64,000 bases of DNA from NCBI RefSeq assembly GCF_050107715.1, contig NZ_JBNILN010000001.1, positions 682,001 to 746,000 on the forward strand, in the 5' to 3' direction. Under the pieces are notes generated by a model that had not been told where the DNA came from, did no database searches, and worked only from the letters and a program-made list of their open reading frames with translations. Position 1 is the stretch's first letter, and each line of letters begins with the position of its first letter. Position numbers and translations under genes: made by a program. This DNA is from Metabacillus_B sp050107715. Lineage in GTDB: Bacteria; Bacillota; Bacilli; Bacillales; Bacillaceae. Of this stretch, positions 41,516 to 49,760 are shown piece by piece.

Positions 41516-43468
41516 TTATACGGTTGCCCGTTTTTCAGTTTCTTGAATCTCTTCTACGCTGACGTAGAAGCCGTCATCATAATCAAATGAACGCTGGATC
41601 ATCGTGATAAAGACGCCGATAAGCCCGATGATCGCCATCCACCATAGAGAGAATACCATACCGAAGCCTGCGATACCGAAGCATACAGACATGATCAGCG
41701 GTCTGCCGGAATAGCTCGGCATATGAATCGGTTTATAATCTACCGTTTCTCTTTTGCCGGTTGTTTTGTTCTTCTGTTTAATTCTCCACCATGCATCCAT
41801 TCCTGTTACTTCAGGAATAACGGCGAAGTTATAGTGCGGCGGAATGGCGGTAGTGGTCGCCCACTCAAGTGTCCGTCCATCCCAGGCATCGCCTGTTTGT
41901 TCTCTTTCAGCATAACGGTAGCTGTAATAGATGTTATACACAAGAACTACAAATCCTACAGCCATACCCAGTGCTCCGATTGAAGCAACGATATTCAAAT
42001 CCTGCCATCCGTCAGATGCATCATACGTGTTCACACGGCGAGGCATACCGTCAAGACCAAGGAAGAACATCGGGAAGAAACATACGTTAAAGCCGATTGT
42101 GAAAAGCCAGAAGCTCCAGCGGCCAATTCTTTCATTCAGCTTGTGTCCAAACATTTTCGGATACCAGTAGTATAGTCCGGCGAAACATGCAAATACAGTA
42201 CCTGCAATGAGCACATAGTGGAAATGGGCTACAAGGAAGTATGTGTTGTGATACTGATAGTCAGCAGCCGCCATAGCAAGCATAACCCCTGTTACTCCCC
42301 CGATAGTAAAGGTCGGGATAAAGGCCAGCGCCCATAGCATGGCAACCGTAAATTTAATTCTCCCTTTATAAAGGGTAAACAGCCAGTTAAAGATTTTAAC
42401 TCCTGTCGGGATGGCAATTGCCATTGTCGTGATCGAGAAGACCGAGTTAACACCTGCACTTGAACCCATCGTGAAGAAGTGATGGACCCAAACAAGGAAG
42501 CTCAAACCGGAAATAACAACAATCGCTACGACCATGGCTTTATAGCCGAACAGTGCTTTTCTGGAAAAGGTTGCAATAACTTCAGAGAAAATACCAAATG
42601 CCGGAAGGACAACAATGTATACTTCAGGATGTCCCCAAATCCAGAATAGGTTCGCCCACAGCATTGGCATACCGCCATCTGCCAGCGTAAAGAAATGAGA
42701 ACCGAACAAACGGTCAAATGTCATAAGAGCAAGTGCTACAGTCAGTACAGGGAATGCGAAAACGATGATTAAGCATGTAATGAGAGCAGTCCATGTAAAC
42801 ATCGGCATACGCATAAGCGTCATGCCTTTTGCACGCATTTTTAAAATCGTTACCATGAAGTTAATACCGGTCAGCAAGGTACCAATACCAGCTACTTGCA
42901 GACCAAGCAGGTAATAGTTTTGCCCCGGTCCAGGAGAACTTTCCACTCCGGCAAGCGGCATGTAGGCCGTCCAGCCTGCAGAAGGAGATCCTCCAAATAC
43001 GAAGGAGATGTTAAATAGCATAGCTCCTACGAAAAATGTCCAGAAGCTCAATGAGTTTAGATAAGGATAGGCAACATCGCGCGCTCCGATTTGAAGAGGG
43101 ACGACAACGTTCATCAATCCGATCAGGAACGGCATTGCCATGAAGATAATCATAATCGTACCATGAGTGGTGAATATCTCATTGTAATGCTGTGAATTTA
43201 GAAACTCGGCGCTGTTGACCGTGAGCTGCGCACGCATGAGCATAGCGTCAACCCCTCCGCGGAACAGCATGAGGATCGCGGCAATGATATACATAATGCC
43301 AAGTTTTTTATGGTCAACAGTTGTTAGCCAGTTCGTCCAGAGCCATTTCCATTTTTTGAAATAGGTCAGAACGAATATGATTGCAATGGTTGTAAGACCA
43401 ATAGATACCTGGGCTCCCATAATCAGCGGATCATCAAGGATCAGATTGTTCTTTATAAATTCAAACAT
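41516..43468 (-). CDS. qoxB: Quinol oxidase subunit I
   Basis: Catalytic subunit of aa3-600 quinol oxidase, 650 residues, about 14-15 membrane helices. Heme and copper ligands are visible: His in TTHGTIMIIFMAMP, the His-Tyr cross-link region WIWGHPEVYIVVLPAFG, the CuB pair in WVHHFFTMGSSAG, and the heme histidines in YFLVAHFHYVLIAG. It reduces oxygen to water and pumps protons using menaquinol. AAGGAGGAAATTGA precedes the ATG. The gene lies 16 bases after qoxA. Confidence 0.97.
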   Translation of the reverse strand: MFEFIKNNLILDDPLIMGAQVSIGLTTIAIIFVLTYFKKWKWLWTNWLTTVDHKKLGIMYIIAAILMLFRGGVDAMLMRAQLTVNSAEFLNSQHYNEIFTTHGTIMIIFMAMPFLIGLMNVVVPLQIGARDVAYPYLNSLSFWTFFVGAMLFNISFVFGGSPSAGWTAYMPLAGVESSPGPGQNYYLLGLQVAGIGTLLTGINFMVTILKMRAKGMTLMRMPMFTWTALITCLIIVFAFPVLTVALALMTFDRLFGSHFFTLADGGMPMLWANLFWIWGHPEVYIVVLPAFGIFSEVIATFSRKALFGYKAMVVAIVVISGLSFLVWVHHFFTMGSSAGVNSVFSITTMAIAIPTGVKIFNWLFTLYKGRIKFTVAMLWALAFIPTFTIGGVTGVMLAMAAADYQYHNTYFLVAHFHYVLIAGTVFACFAGLYYWYPKMFGHKLNERIGRWSFWLFTIGFNVCFFPMFFLGLDGMPRRVNTYDASDGWQDLNIVASIGALGMAVGFVVLVYNIYYSYRYAEREQTGDAWDGRTLEWATTTAIPPHYNFAVIPEVTGMDAWWRIKQKNKTTGKRETVDYKPIHMPSYSGRPLIMSVCFGIAGFGMVFSLWWMAIIGLIGVFITMIQRSFDYDDGFYVSVEEIQETEKRATV

Positions 43469-43484
43469 TCAATTTCCTCCTTTC

Positions 43485-44426
43485 CTAGTTGGAGCCTAGT
43501 TCGTCCCCGGTGTCATTCTGTTCTTTCTCTTCATCCTTTGAATGATGCGATTCGTAAGTGATGCCGTATTTCTCCCTGATTCGAAGCACGTATTCAGGAT
43601 CTTTAGCGTGGTCTACGAAGTCAAGGTGTGTAGATGAGAATTTCATCGGTTCCACATGTCCCGGGAACATCAGCTTTTCATACTCCTCTTCTTTCAGTTC
43701 AGGAGCACTTTGGGATTCTTTTACCCAGCTGGCAAACTCTTCTTCTGTCTGAGCATATACTTTGAAGCGCTGATCCGTGAATCCTTCACCGGTGTAGTTG
43801 GCGTTACGGCCTTCATAGGTGCCGGGTTCGTCAGCCTGAAGATAGAGCTTCATTTCCATTTCAGACATTGCGTATTTCTGTCCGCCGAGCTGCGGAATCC
43901 AGAATGATGCCATATTATCTGCTGAAGTTAAACGGAATTCGAGCGGACGGTCTTCAGGAATGTAAAGCTGATTGACTGTTTCAATGTCCTCTTCCGGATA
44001 GCTGAAAATCCATTTCCAGTCTACCGCTGTGGCATAAACGACAAGAGGCTCCTTATCTGAGTGTTCGCTTTCAGGAATTTCTTCCAGGCTGTAGATCGCC
44101 TGAACAGTCGGGATGGAAAGCGCGATTACAATAATAACCGGGATGATCGTCCATACAACCTCAAGGAACTTGCTGCCTTCCATTTCAGGCGGCTCGTACC
44201 CCATGTTTGTAGGGCGCTCGCGGTATTTTATAATGATGAGAATAAATAAGACAAATACGACTGCTATAATAAACAGCATGAATACGATAGAGAGCATGAT
44301 CAGGTCTCTTTGCTCTGCAGCAACCGGCCCCTTAGGATCGAGAACTGCCATCTGGCTGCAGCCGCCAAGCACGAATACTGAAATTAAAGCTCCAAACAAA
44401 AATAAAGGTTTTAAATATTTACCCAA
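43485..44426 (-). CDS. qoxA: Quinol oxidase subunit II (lipoprotein)
   Basis: Subunit II with a lipoprotein signal (lipobox LGGC after FLFGALISVFV), two membrane helices (the second spanning FLEVVWTIIPVIIVIALSIP) and an extracellular cupredoxin domain. The CuA ligands of cytochrome c oxidases are absent, as expected for quinol oxidases. I chose the TTG at 44426, eight bases after AAGGAAGG, which also agrees with B. subtilis QoxA; upstream ATG and GTG codons place the ribosome site inside the gene. First gene of qoxABCD. Confidence 0.93.
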   Translation of the reverse strand: MGKYLKPLFLFGALISVFVLGGCSQMAVLDPKGPVAAEQRDLIMLSIVFMLFIIAVVFVLFILIIIKYRERPTNMGYEPPEMEGSKFLEVVWTIIPVIIVIALSIPTVQAIYSLEEIPESEHSDKEPLVVYATAVDWKWIFSYPEEDIETVNQLYIPEDRPLEFRLTSADNMASFWIPQLGGQKYAMSEMEMKLYLQADEPGTYEGRNANYTGEGFTDQRFKVYAQTEEEFASWVKESQSAPELKEEEYEKLMFPGHVEPMKFSSTHLDFVDHAKDPEYVLRIREKYGITYESHHSKDEEKEQNDTGDELGSN

Positions 44427-44508
44427 AAGGTTCACCTTCCTTCCCAATCCTTGTGCAAAAAATGACAAAAAAGTTCAATACCTCTAATCCACTTAAACTT
44501 TTACCCTT

Positions 44509-44538
44509 ATAGTAACAGACCATAAACAGAAATGTCTT
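44509..44538 (-). promoter_or_regulatory. Possible sigma A promoter of qox
   Basis: Minus strand AAGACA, 18 bases, TACTAT (44514-44509). The -35 is poor, so this is tentative. Confidence 0.35.
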
Positions 44539-44539
44539 T

Positions 44540-44760
44540 TCCATTTCATAATGTCATCCAGTTTTCATACAAAAGTCATAACTTGTTCATTATTTTTTCA
44601 CAATATTGTCACATAATTGGATATTTATTGATTTGAAAGAAGTTCCCTCCTTTTAAGACTTTTGAAGACTGCTAGCAGAAAAATAAAATTCATGAAACGC
44701 TTACAAAAAAGCGAATCAAAGCGTTTCATTTTCCGGTAAAAGTGGAATAGCAGAATTATA
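44540..44760. other. Gap upstream of qoxA
   Basis: AT-rich intergenic sequence without a supported frame. GAAACGC at 44694 and GCGTTTC at 44719 could pair as a long-loop hairpin. Nothing else identified. Confidence 0.35.
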
Positions 44761-44777
44761 TCAGGGAGGTGGAGATT

Positions 44778-44984
44778 TTGTCGAAGGAAAGCACAAAACA
44801 CCGCAAAGATCATCCCGAACAGGTTCCGACAGATAAAGAAAGCATGCATGATCAGTTCGAGGAAGAGCAAAACGTTGATTCGATTCCGCTTGAGGATTTG
44901 AAGCAGGACATGCAGGATGAAAAGAAGAAGCATAAAACAAAGAATGATTCAGATTCAGAAGATAGATTCAAAAAGAATAAATAA
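44778..44984 (+). CDS. Small, highly charged hydrophilic protein
   Basis: A 68-residue, Glu/Asp/Lys-rich protein with no hydrophobic segment (KHRKDHPEQVPTDKESMHDQ, QDEKKKHKTKNDSDSEDRF). TTG start at 44778, eight bases after GGGAGG; no ATG available. Composition suggests an intrinsically disordered cytosolic protein similar in flavour to small Bacillus stress or spore proteins, but no family is recognised. It ends in a terminator shared with the gene on the other strand. Confidence 0.5.
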   Translation: MSKESTKHRKDHPEQVPTDKESMHDQFEEEQNVDSIPLEDLKQDMQDEKKKHKTKNDSDSEDRFKKNK

Positions 44985-44985
44985 A

Positions 44986-45027
44986 AAAAACCGGCGGCTG
45001 TCTGCTTAACGCAAACACCGCCGGTTT
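44986..45027. terminator. Bidirectional terminator at 45.0 kb
   Basis: AAACCGGCGG / CCGCCGGTTT perfect stem with a 22-base loop between convergent genes. Confidence 0.82.
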
Positions 45028-45031
45028 CAGC

Positions 45032-46975
45032 TTATTGTTCAGGAACCATCAGCGTCTGTCCTGCCATAATAAAATCAGGGTCTTCAATATAATTTATTTT
45101 CATCAGCCGCGGCCAGGGAACCCCTGCATTTGCCGCAATTTCATAAAGTGTATCCCCTTTTTCCACCTTGTATTGCGTATTTACCGGACCCGTTTTTAAA
45201 CGCTGGGAAACGAAGAGGAGATCCGGCTTGTTCAAGCCATTCAGAGCTCTCAAATACTCAGGTGCGGTTCCGTACTTACCCGCAATGTCAGTCAATGTCT
45301 CGCCTTTTTTGACAACATGCTCTTTGCCGCTGCTTCCTCCTCCAAGTTCCATGACCGCAATGGTCCCGCTCACTTCATGCGCAACTGCAAGCAGCGGCCG
45401 TCCGTTTGGACTGTCTTCTGCATTTATAAAGAGAACTCCCTCAGGTGCCACATCGCCGGAAGGCTCGTCCCCTTTAAACTCTCTCGTGGAATAATAGGCA
45501 GAAAACCTTGGTTTTTCCGGGTCATTGATTTGATACGCGGCCACTCCACCCGTACCCTCAAGTCCGATGAAGGCATAATATTGGCCATCGACAATCCCGG
45601 CTGCCGCCGTTTCAGGTTCCGGACCCTTTTTCACGCTCCGGTCATCAAGGAGATTCTCATCATTCGGGGTGTTAAAGTATTTCGGAAGGGCCTTTGCGGT
45701 TATTTTTTCAAGCTCCGCTCCGCTGTCCCAGACGAGCTTCATATCCTCTGTATCCCGAATAGAAAAGGACCTGCCCCCCAAGCTGTATATCGCCTCATAC
45801 TTTCCATCTTTATTGACCGGCGCAGATTTTGTCATCACAAGCTTTCCGAGCTGGGATTCGTCAAACAGACCTGCCTCCACCATTCTGTCAATCTGCTTTT
45901 GGGACAGCCCTTTAAAATGTCTGGCCTTCAGATCAAATTTGTCTTTTGCTTCCGCTGTGATGATTTCTTCTGAGTAGCCTTCATAATCCTGTGAATCTCC
46001 TTCATTTGCCGTAATCAGGTATTCTTTTCCATTCATCTTGAAAATGGTGATTCCATCCGGCTGATACAACCCTAAGATGGGATAGGGTTTAATATCAATT
46101 TTTCCGTCTGTTCCTGAAGCATCCATTGCGTTTTCAGACAGGGAATGATCCTTGTAGCCCAGATTATAAACTCTTGTAAACGCCCCATTTTTCAAATCCA
46201 GCTCGGCAATTGCATTGCTCTCCTGAAGCACGGCATATGCTTTGCTGCTGTCGCTTTTGACAGCGAGGTACTCGGGCTCGAAATTCTGCGGCTGGGTACT
46301 GTCAGGATTTACTTTCCTGATTCCTCTATCCACCTTTACATTCTCATCAAACAGAACGTTTTTAGCCTTAGCTTTATTCACTCCATTCGATAGGTCAATA
46401 ATGGAGACAGAGCCCTCGGGATTGACTTTGTAATCCCCGCTTGGTTCCCCTTCATTGGCCGACAGCACCTTCTTCCCATCAGGAGTAAACGTCACCATAT
46501 CCGGAAGGGCCCCCGCTCTGACATGATGGATGTACGTTCCATCCGTCTTCAGAAAAATCACATAGCCCGGATCTGTTTCAGGCTCTGCCGTCACTGCCAC
46601 AGCCAGGAAGCTGCCGTCCGGGCTCACAGCAACGCTCGTAATATCACTGATCGCTTTTATGGATGGACTTAATTCGCCGAGCGGAATTTGCTTAACCCTT
46701 TTCAAGGCAGAAAAATCCCCCTCCGGATCCAAAGCGAGACTAATTATATCCAGCGCCTTCTCTGCCCCGTTAATAGAAAAAAGCTGCTTCGTCTTTTTAT
46801 CGTAGGCGACAATCTCCGTTCCTCCCTCATTAAATGCAGCACCGCTCTCGTATCTGGCTGTAACTTTCATCTCGAGCGGTTCTTTCCCGCTCAAGGAAAT
46901 TTCCCTGGCTTTTGCTCCTGCTGCAGGCTGAGTTAAGAATAATATGCTTGCTATTGAAATAATCCAATACTTCAT
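45032..46975 (-). CDS. Secreted beta-propeller (choice-of-anchor I-like) protein with two LysM domains
   Basis: A 647-residue exported protein. A signal peptide (MKYWIISIASILFLTQPAAG, cleaved near AKA) is followed by a long beta-propeller-like region (about 30-540) with repeated VAVSPDGSFLAVAV- and MVTFTPDGKKVLSANEGEPS-like blades, as in 'choice-of-anchor I'/phytase-esterase-like proteins. Two C-terminal LysM modules follow (VVKKGETLTDIAGKYGTAPE and YKVEKGDTLYEIAANAGVPW), which should bind peptidoglycan. It is thus a wall-bound propeller protein. Catalytic activity cannot be claimed. AAGGAGGACGTG precedes the ATG. Confidence 0.82.
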   Translation of the reverse strand: MKYWIISIASILFLTQPAAGAKAREISLSGKEPLEMKVTARYESGAAFNEGGTEIVAYDKKTKQLFSINGAEKALDIISLALDPEGDFSALKRVKQIPLGELSPSIKAISDITSVAVSPDGSFLAVAVTAEPETDPGYVIFLKTDGTYIHHVRAGALPDMVTFTPDGKKVLSANEGEPSGDYKVNPEGSVSIIDLSNGVNKAKAKNVLFDENVKVDRGIRKVNPDSTQPQNFEPEYLAVKSDSSKAYAVLQESNAIAELDLKNGAFTRVYNLGYKDHSLSENAMDASGTDGKIDIKPYPILGLYQPDGITIFKMNGKEYLITANEGDSQDYEGYSEEIITAEAKDKFDLKARHFKGLSQKQIDRMVEAGLFDESQLGKLVMTKSAPVNKDGKYEAIYSLGGRSFSIRDTEDMKLVWDSGAELEKITAKALPKYFNTPNDENLLDDRSVKKGPEPETAAAGIVDGQYYAFIGLEGTGGVAAYQINDPEKPRFSAYYSTREFKGDEPSGDVAPEGVLFINAEDSPNGRPLLAVAHEVSGTIAVMELGGGSSGKEHVVKKGETLTDIAGKYGTAPEYLRALNGLNKPDLLFVSQRLKTGPVNTQYKVEKGDTLYEIAANAGVPWPRLMKINYIEDPDFIMAGQTLMVPEQ

Positions 46976-47092
46976 TTCACGTCCTCCTTATCGAATCGTA
47001 CATGGATATTTTTTATTAAAAATCCGAATTCTAACCTTATAAAAAAACTTTCCGTTTAATTTTTGTTCCAAATAAAATTTTTTTAGAAAGTA

Positions 47093-47121
47093 TTGCAATA
47101 CGATAACAGATTTCATATAAT
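47093..47121 (+). promoter_or_regulatory. Sigma A promoter of the PTS gene
   Basis: TTGCAA (47093-47098), 17 bases, TATAAT (47116-47121). Confidence 0.78.
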
Positions 47122-47126
47122 CAGTA

Positions 47127-47140
47127 TGCAAACGGTTGCA
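47127..47140 (+). promoter_or_regulatory. LacI-family/CcpA-type operator over the PTS start site
   Basis: TGCAAACGGTTGCA is a perfect palindrome apart from its central CG/GG step, with the AACGGTT core of LacI-family operators; as a cre it scores 12 of 14. It overlaps the predicted start site. Confidence 0.6.
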
Positions 47141-47246
47141 CTAATTTGCACAATTCTTTTTTTATTTTTTCAATAAAATGTAATCGGTAACAAATAAACG
47201 TTTTTTACGCATCAATGTAAGCCCATACATGGAGGAGGAGCAAGAA

Positions 47247-48884
47247 ATGAAAAGTTTATTCACGTTTGATTTCTGGCAAAAATTCGGAAAAGCGCTGATG
47301 GTTGTCGTAGCGGTTATGCCGGCTGCCGGAATTATGATTTCACTGGGAAAACTGGTTGCCATGATGGGCGGAGACCTCGCACTTGTCATGACCATCGCAA
47401 GAGTCATGGAGGATATTGGCTGGGCCATTATTACGAATCTTCACATTCTGTTCGCTGTAGCAATTGGAGGCTCATGGGCCAAAGAACGCGCGGGCGGAGC
47501 ATTTGCAGCTCTCATTGCATTCGTTCTTATTAATCGGATCACCGGCGCGATTTTCGGAGTAAGCGGTGCCATGTTTGACGATCCGGAGGCTGTCGTTAAC
47601 TCCCTTTTCGGACAGGAATTGCTGGTTAAAGATTTTTTCACAACGGTTCTAGGTGCTCCTGCTCTTAATATGGGAGTTTTCGTCGGAATTATCTCCGGCT
47701 TCCTGGGAGCGAACCTCTTTAACAAATATTACAACTACAACAAACTTCCTGACGCTCTAGCCTTCTTTAATGGCAAGCGCTTTGTCCCTTTTGCCGTAAT
47801 CGGAGGCTCCGTTCTTACTGCAATCGTTCTTTCTCTCGTTTGGCCGTTTATTCAGGGAATGCTTAATGACTTTGGAAAATGGATTGCATCTTCTAAAGAT
47901 ACAGCACCCATCATTGCTCCATTTATTTTCGGTACTTTAGAGCGACTGCTCCTTCCTTTCGGACTGCACCACATGCTGACTGTACCAATGAACTACACGG
48001 CACTTGGCGGAACTTACACCGTCCTTACCGGGTCAAACGCCGGAGCGATCGTATCAGGGCAGGACCCGCTATGGCTTGCATGGATTGCAGACCTGAATAA
48101 TTTTCTTGCAGAGGGAAATCAAGCCGGTTATCAAAAGCTTCTCGAGGATGTCCACCCTGCCAGATTTAAAGTAGGACAGATGATCCTTTCAACTGCTTCC
48201 CTGATCGGGATTGCTTATGCCATGTACCGCAATGTCGATAAGGACAAGCGTAAAAAGTACAAATCCATGTTCCTTTCTGCCGGTCTTGCTGTATTCCTGA
48301 CTGGTGTAACAGAGCCGATTGAATTTATGTTCATGTTCGCTGCACCTCTTTTGTATATTGTGTATGCCATTACAACAGGTCTGGCTTTCGCCCTTGCAGA
48401 TGTCATCAACCTGCGTGTTCACTCTTTCGGATTCATTGAGCTGTTAACCCGCACACCTATGATCTTCAAAGCAGGTTTATGGATGGATTTCGTTAACTTT
48501 ATCATTGCATGTCTTGTCTTCTTCGGACTCAATTTCGGAGTAGCACATTTCCTTATTAAACGCTTTAACTTCCCTACTCCAGGCCGTAACGGCAACTATA
48601 TTGAAGAGGGCGAGGGAGAGAAAAAAGGCGGGGCCGTTCAAGAAGGATCACTTGCTCCTGCCATCATCGAACTTCTAGGCGGAGCTTCCAACATCACGGA
48701 CGTAGACGCATGCATGACCCGTCTCCGCGTTACAGTTAAAGACCCTGCCGCCGTCGCAGGCGAGCAGCAGTGGAAAGAACAAGGCGCTCTTGGCCTGATT
48801 GTAAAAGACAAAGGTGTCCAGGCCATCTACGGACCAAAAGCTGACGTAATTAAATCTGACATTCAGGACCTGCTGGGAGCATAA
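47247..48884 (+). CDS. PTS sugar transporter EIICB (alpha-glucoside/glucose superfamily)
   Basis: A 545-residue phosphotransferase permease: EIIC membrane domain (about 1-430, with GLHHMLTVPMNYTALGGTY and FLTGVTEPIEFMFMFAAPLL) and a C-terminal EIIB domain with phospho-Cys in VDACMTRLRVTVKD (about residue 483). No EIIA is fused or adjacent, so it must borrow one. The ATG at 47247 follows GGAGGAGCAAG; an upstream ATG at 47229 is part of that site. The closest branch is MalP/GlvC-like, suggesting maltose or another alpha-glucoside, but the sugar is uncertain. One base separates it from the next gene. Confidence 0.85.
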   Translation: MKSLFTFDFWQKFGKALMVVVAVMPAAGIMISLGKLVAMMGGDLALVMTIARVMEDIGWAIITNLHILFAVAIGGSWAKERAGGAFAALIAFVLINRITGAIFGVSGAMFDDPEAVVNSLFGQELLVKDFFTTVLGAPALNMGVFVGIISGFLGANLFNKYYNYNKLPDALAFFNGKRFVPFAVIGGSVLTAIVLSLVWPFIQGMLNDFGKWIASSKDTAPIIAPFIFGTLERLLLPFGLHHMLTVPMNYTALGGTYTVLTGSNAGAIVSGQDPLWLAWIADLNNFLAEGNQAGYQKLLEDVHPARFKVGQMILSTASLIGIAYAMYRNVDKDKRKKYKSMFLSAGLAVFLTGVTEPIEFMFMFAAPLLYIVYAITTGLAFALADVINLRVHSFGFIELLTRTPMIFKAGLWMDFVNFIIACLVFFGLNFGVAHFLIKRFNFPTPGRNGNYIEEGEGEKKGGAVQEGSLAPAIIELLGGASNITDVDACMTRLRVTVKDPAAVAGEQQWKEQGALGLIVKDKGVQAIYGPKADVIKSDIQDLLGA

Positions 48885-48885
48885 T

Positions 48886-49680
48886 ATGAAGCTTCTTACT
48901 CTCAACTGCCACGCCTGGATTGAAGAAAACCAAATGGAAAAAATAAACACCCTTGCCAGAACCATCACAGAAAAAGATTATGATGTCATTGCCCTTCAGG
49001 AAGTCAATCAGTCTATGAATGCTGAAACAGCAGACGGACTGATAAAAAAGGACAATTATGCGGTAGTCCTGCTGAGCGAGCTTAACAAACTGGGCTCCTC
49101 TGAATACGAGCTTCACTGGGGCCAATCGCATATCGGATACGACATTTATGAGGAAGGCTCGGCAATCCTGACCAAATATCCGATTAAGGAAACCCATTCC
49201 TTCCTCATCACAAACAGCACCGATCCTGCTTACTGGAAAACAAGAAGAATCGTCGGGGTAACAGCAGAGGCTGAAGGAGAACTCATCTCCTTCTACTCCT
49301 GCCACCTTGGCTGGTGGGACGATGCGGAAGAGCCATTTAAAGAACAGGCCATGTCCCTCCTTCGTCAAGTACACAAGGAACACCGCTTCTTCTTGATGGG
49401 AGACTTTAACAACAACGCCCACATCCGCGGCGAAGGCTACGACCTCCTAACAAGCCAAGGCTTGCTAGACACGTTCGTGCTGGCTGAAGAAAAAGACAGC
49501 GGCATCACTGTCCCAGGAAAGATTGCAGGCTGGGAAGAAAACGAAAACCCCCTCAGGATTGACCTGATTTTAACCAATCAGCCACTCCGTGTTGCGAGTT
49601 CCGCCGTCATATTCAACGGGGTTAATAAGAATGTAGTATCGGATCATTTTGGGGTAGAGGTTGAGGTAGGATTCAACTGA
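48886..49680 (+). CDS. Endonuclease/exonuclease/phosphatase (EEP) family hydrolase
   Basis: A 264-residue soluble EEP-fold metal-dependent hydrolase. Seen: LLTLNCHAWIEE, the metal Glu in VIALQEVNQ, YSCHLGWWDD, LMGDFNNNAHIRG with the catalytic Asp/Asn, and the closing VVSDHFGVEVEV His. No signal peptide, so it acts in the cytosol. It starts one base after the PTS gene, so it is co-expressed with sugar uptake; a sugar-phosphate or phosphodiester substrate is an inference. It might also act on nucleic acid or lipid head groups as family members do. Confidence 0.82.
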   Translation: MKLLTLNCHAWIEENQMEKINTLARTITEKDYDVIALQEVNQSMNAETADGLIKKDNYAVVLLSELNKLGSSEYELHWGQSHIGYDIYEEGSAILTKYPIKETHSFLITNSTDPAYWKTRRIVGVTAEAEGELISFYSCHLGWWDDAEEPFKEQAMSLLRQVHKEHRFFLMGDFNNNAHIRGEGYDLLTSQGLLDTFVLAEEKDSGITVPGKIAGWEENENPLRIDLILTNQPLRVASSAVIFNGVNKNVVSDHFGVEVEVGFN

Positions 49681-49700
49681 ATGAATGCTGAAAAATAGTT

Positions 49701-49742
49701 AACCAGCCAGGTTTCCTTTATTGGGGGCCGGCTGGTTTTTTA
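49701..49742 (+). terminator. Terminator of the PTS operon
   Basis: AACCAGCC / GGCTGGTT stem followed by a T run. Confidence 0.82.
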
Positions 49743-49760
49743 TTTTTTTCCGGCATGCAT

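Noticed and set aside
43485..44468. Upstream ATG start for qoxA (327 residues)
   Set aside because: It would place the AAGGAAGG ribosome site inside the coding region and add a tail absent from B. subtilis QoxA. The TTG at 44426 is preferred.
44625..44933. 102-codon hydrophobic frame on the minus strand
   Set aside because: It runs antisense to the small acidic gene at 44778, which has the better ribosome site; the hydrophobic composition is the complement of the Lys/Glu-rich codons.
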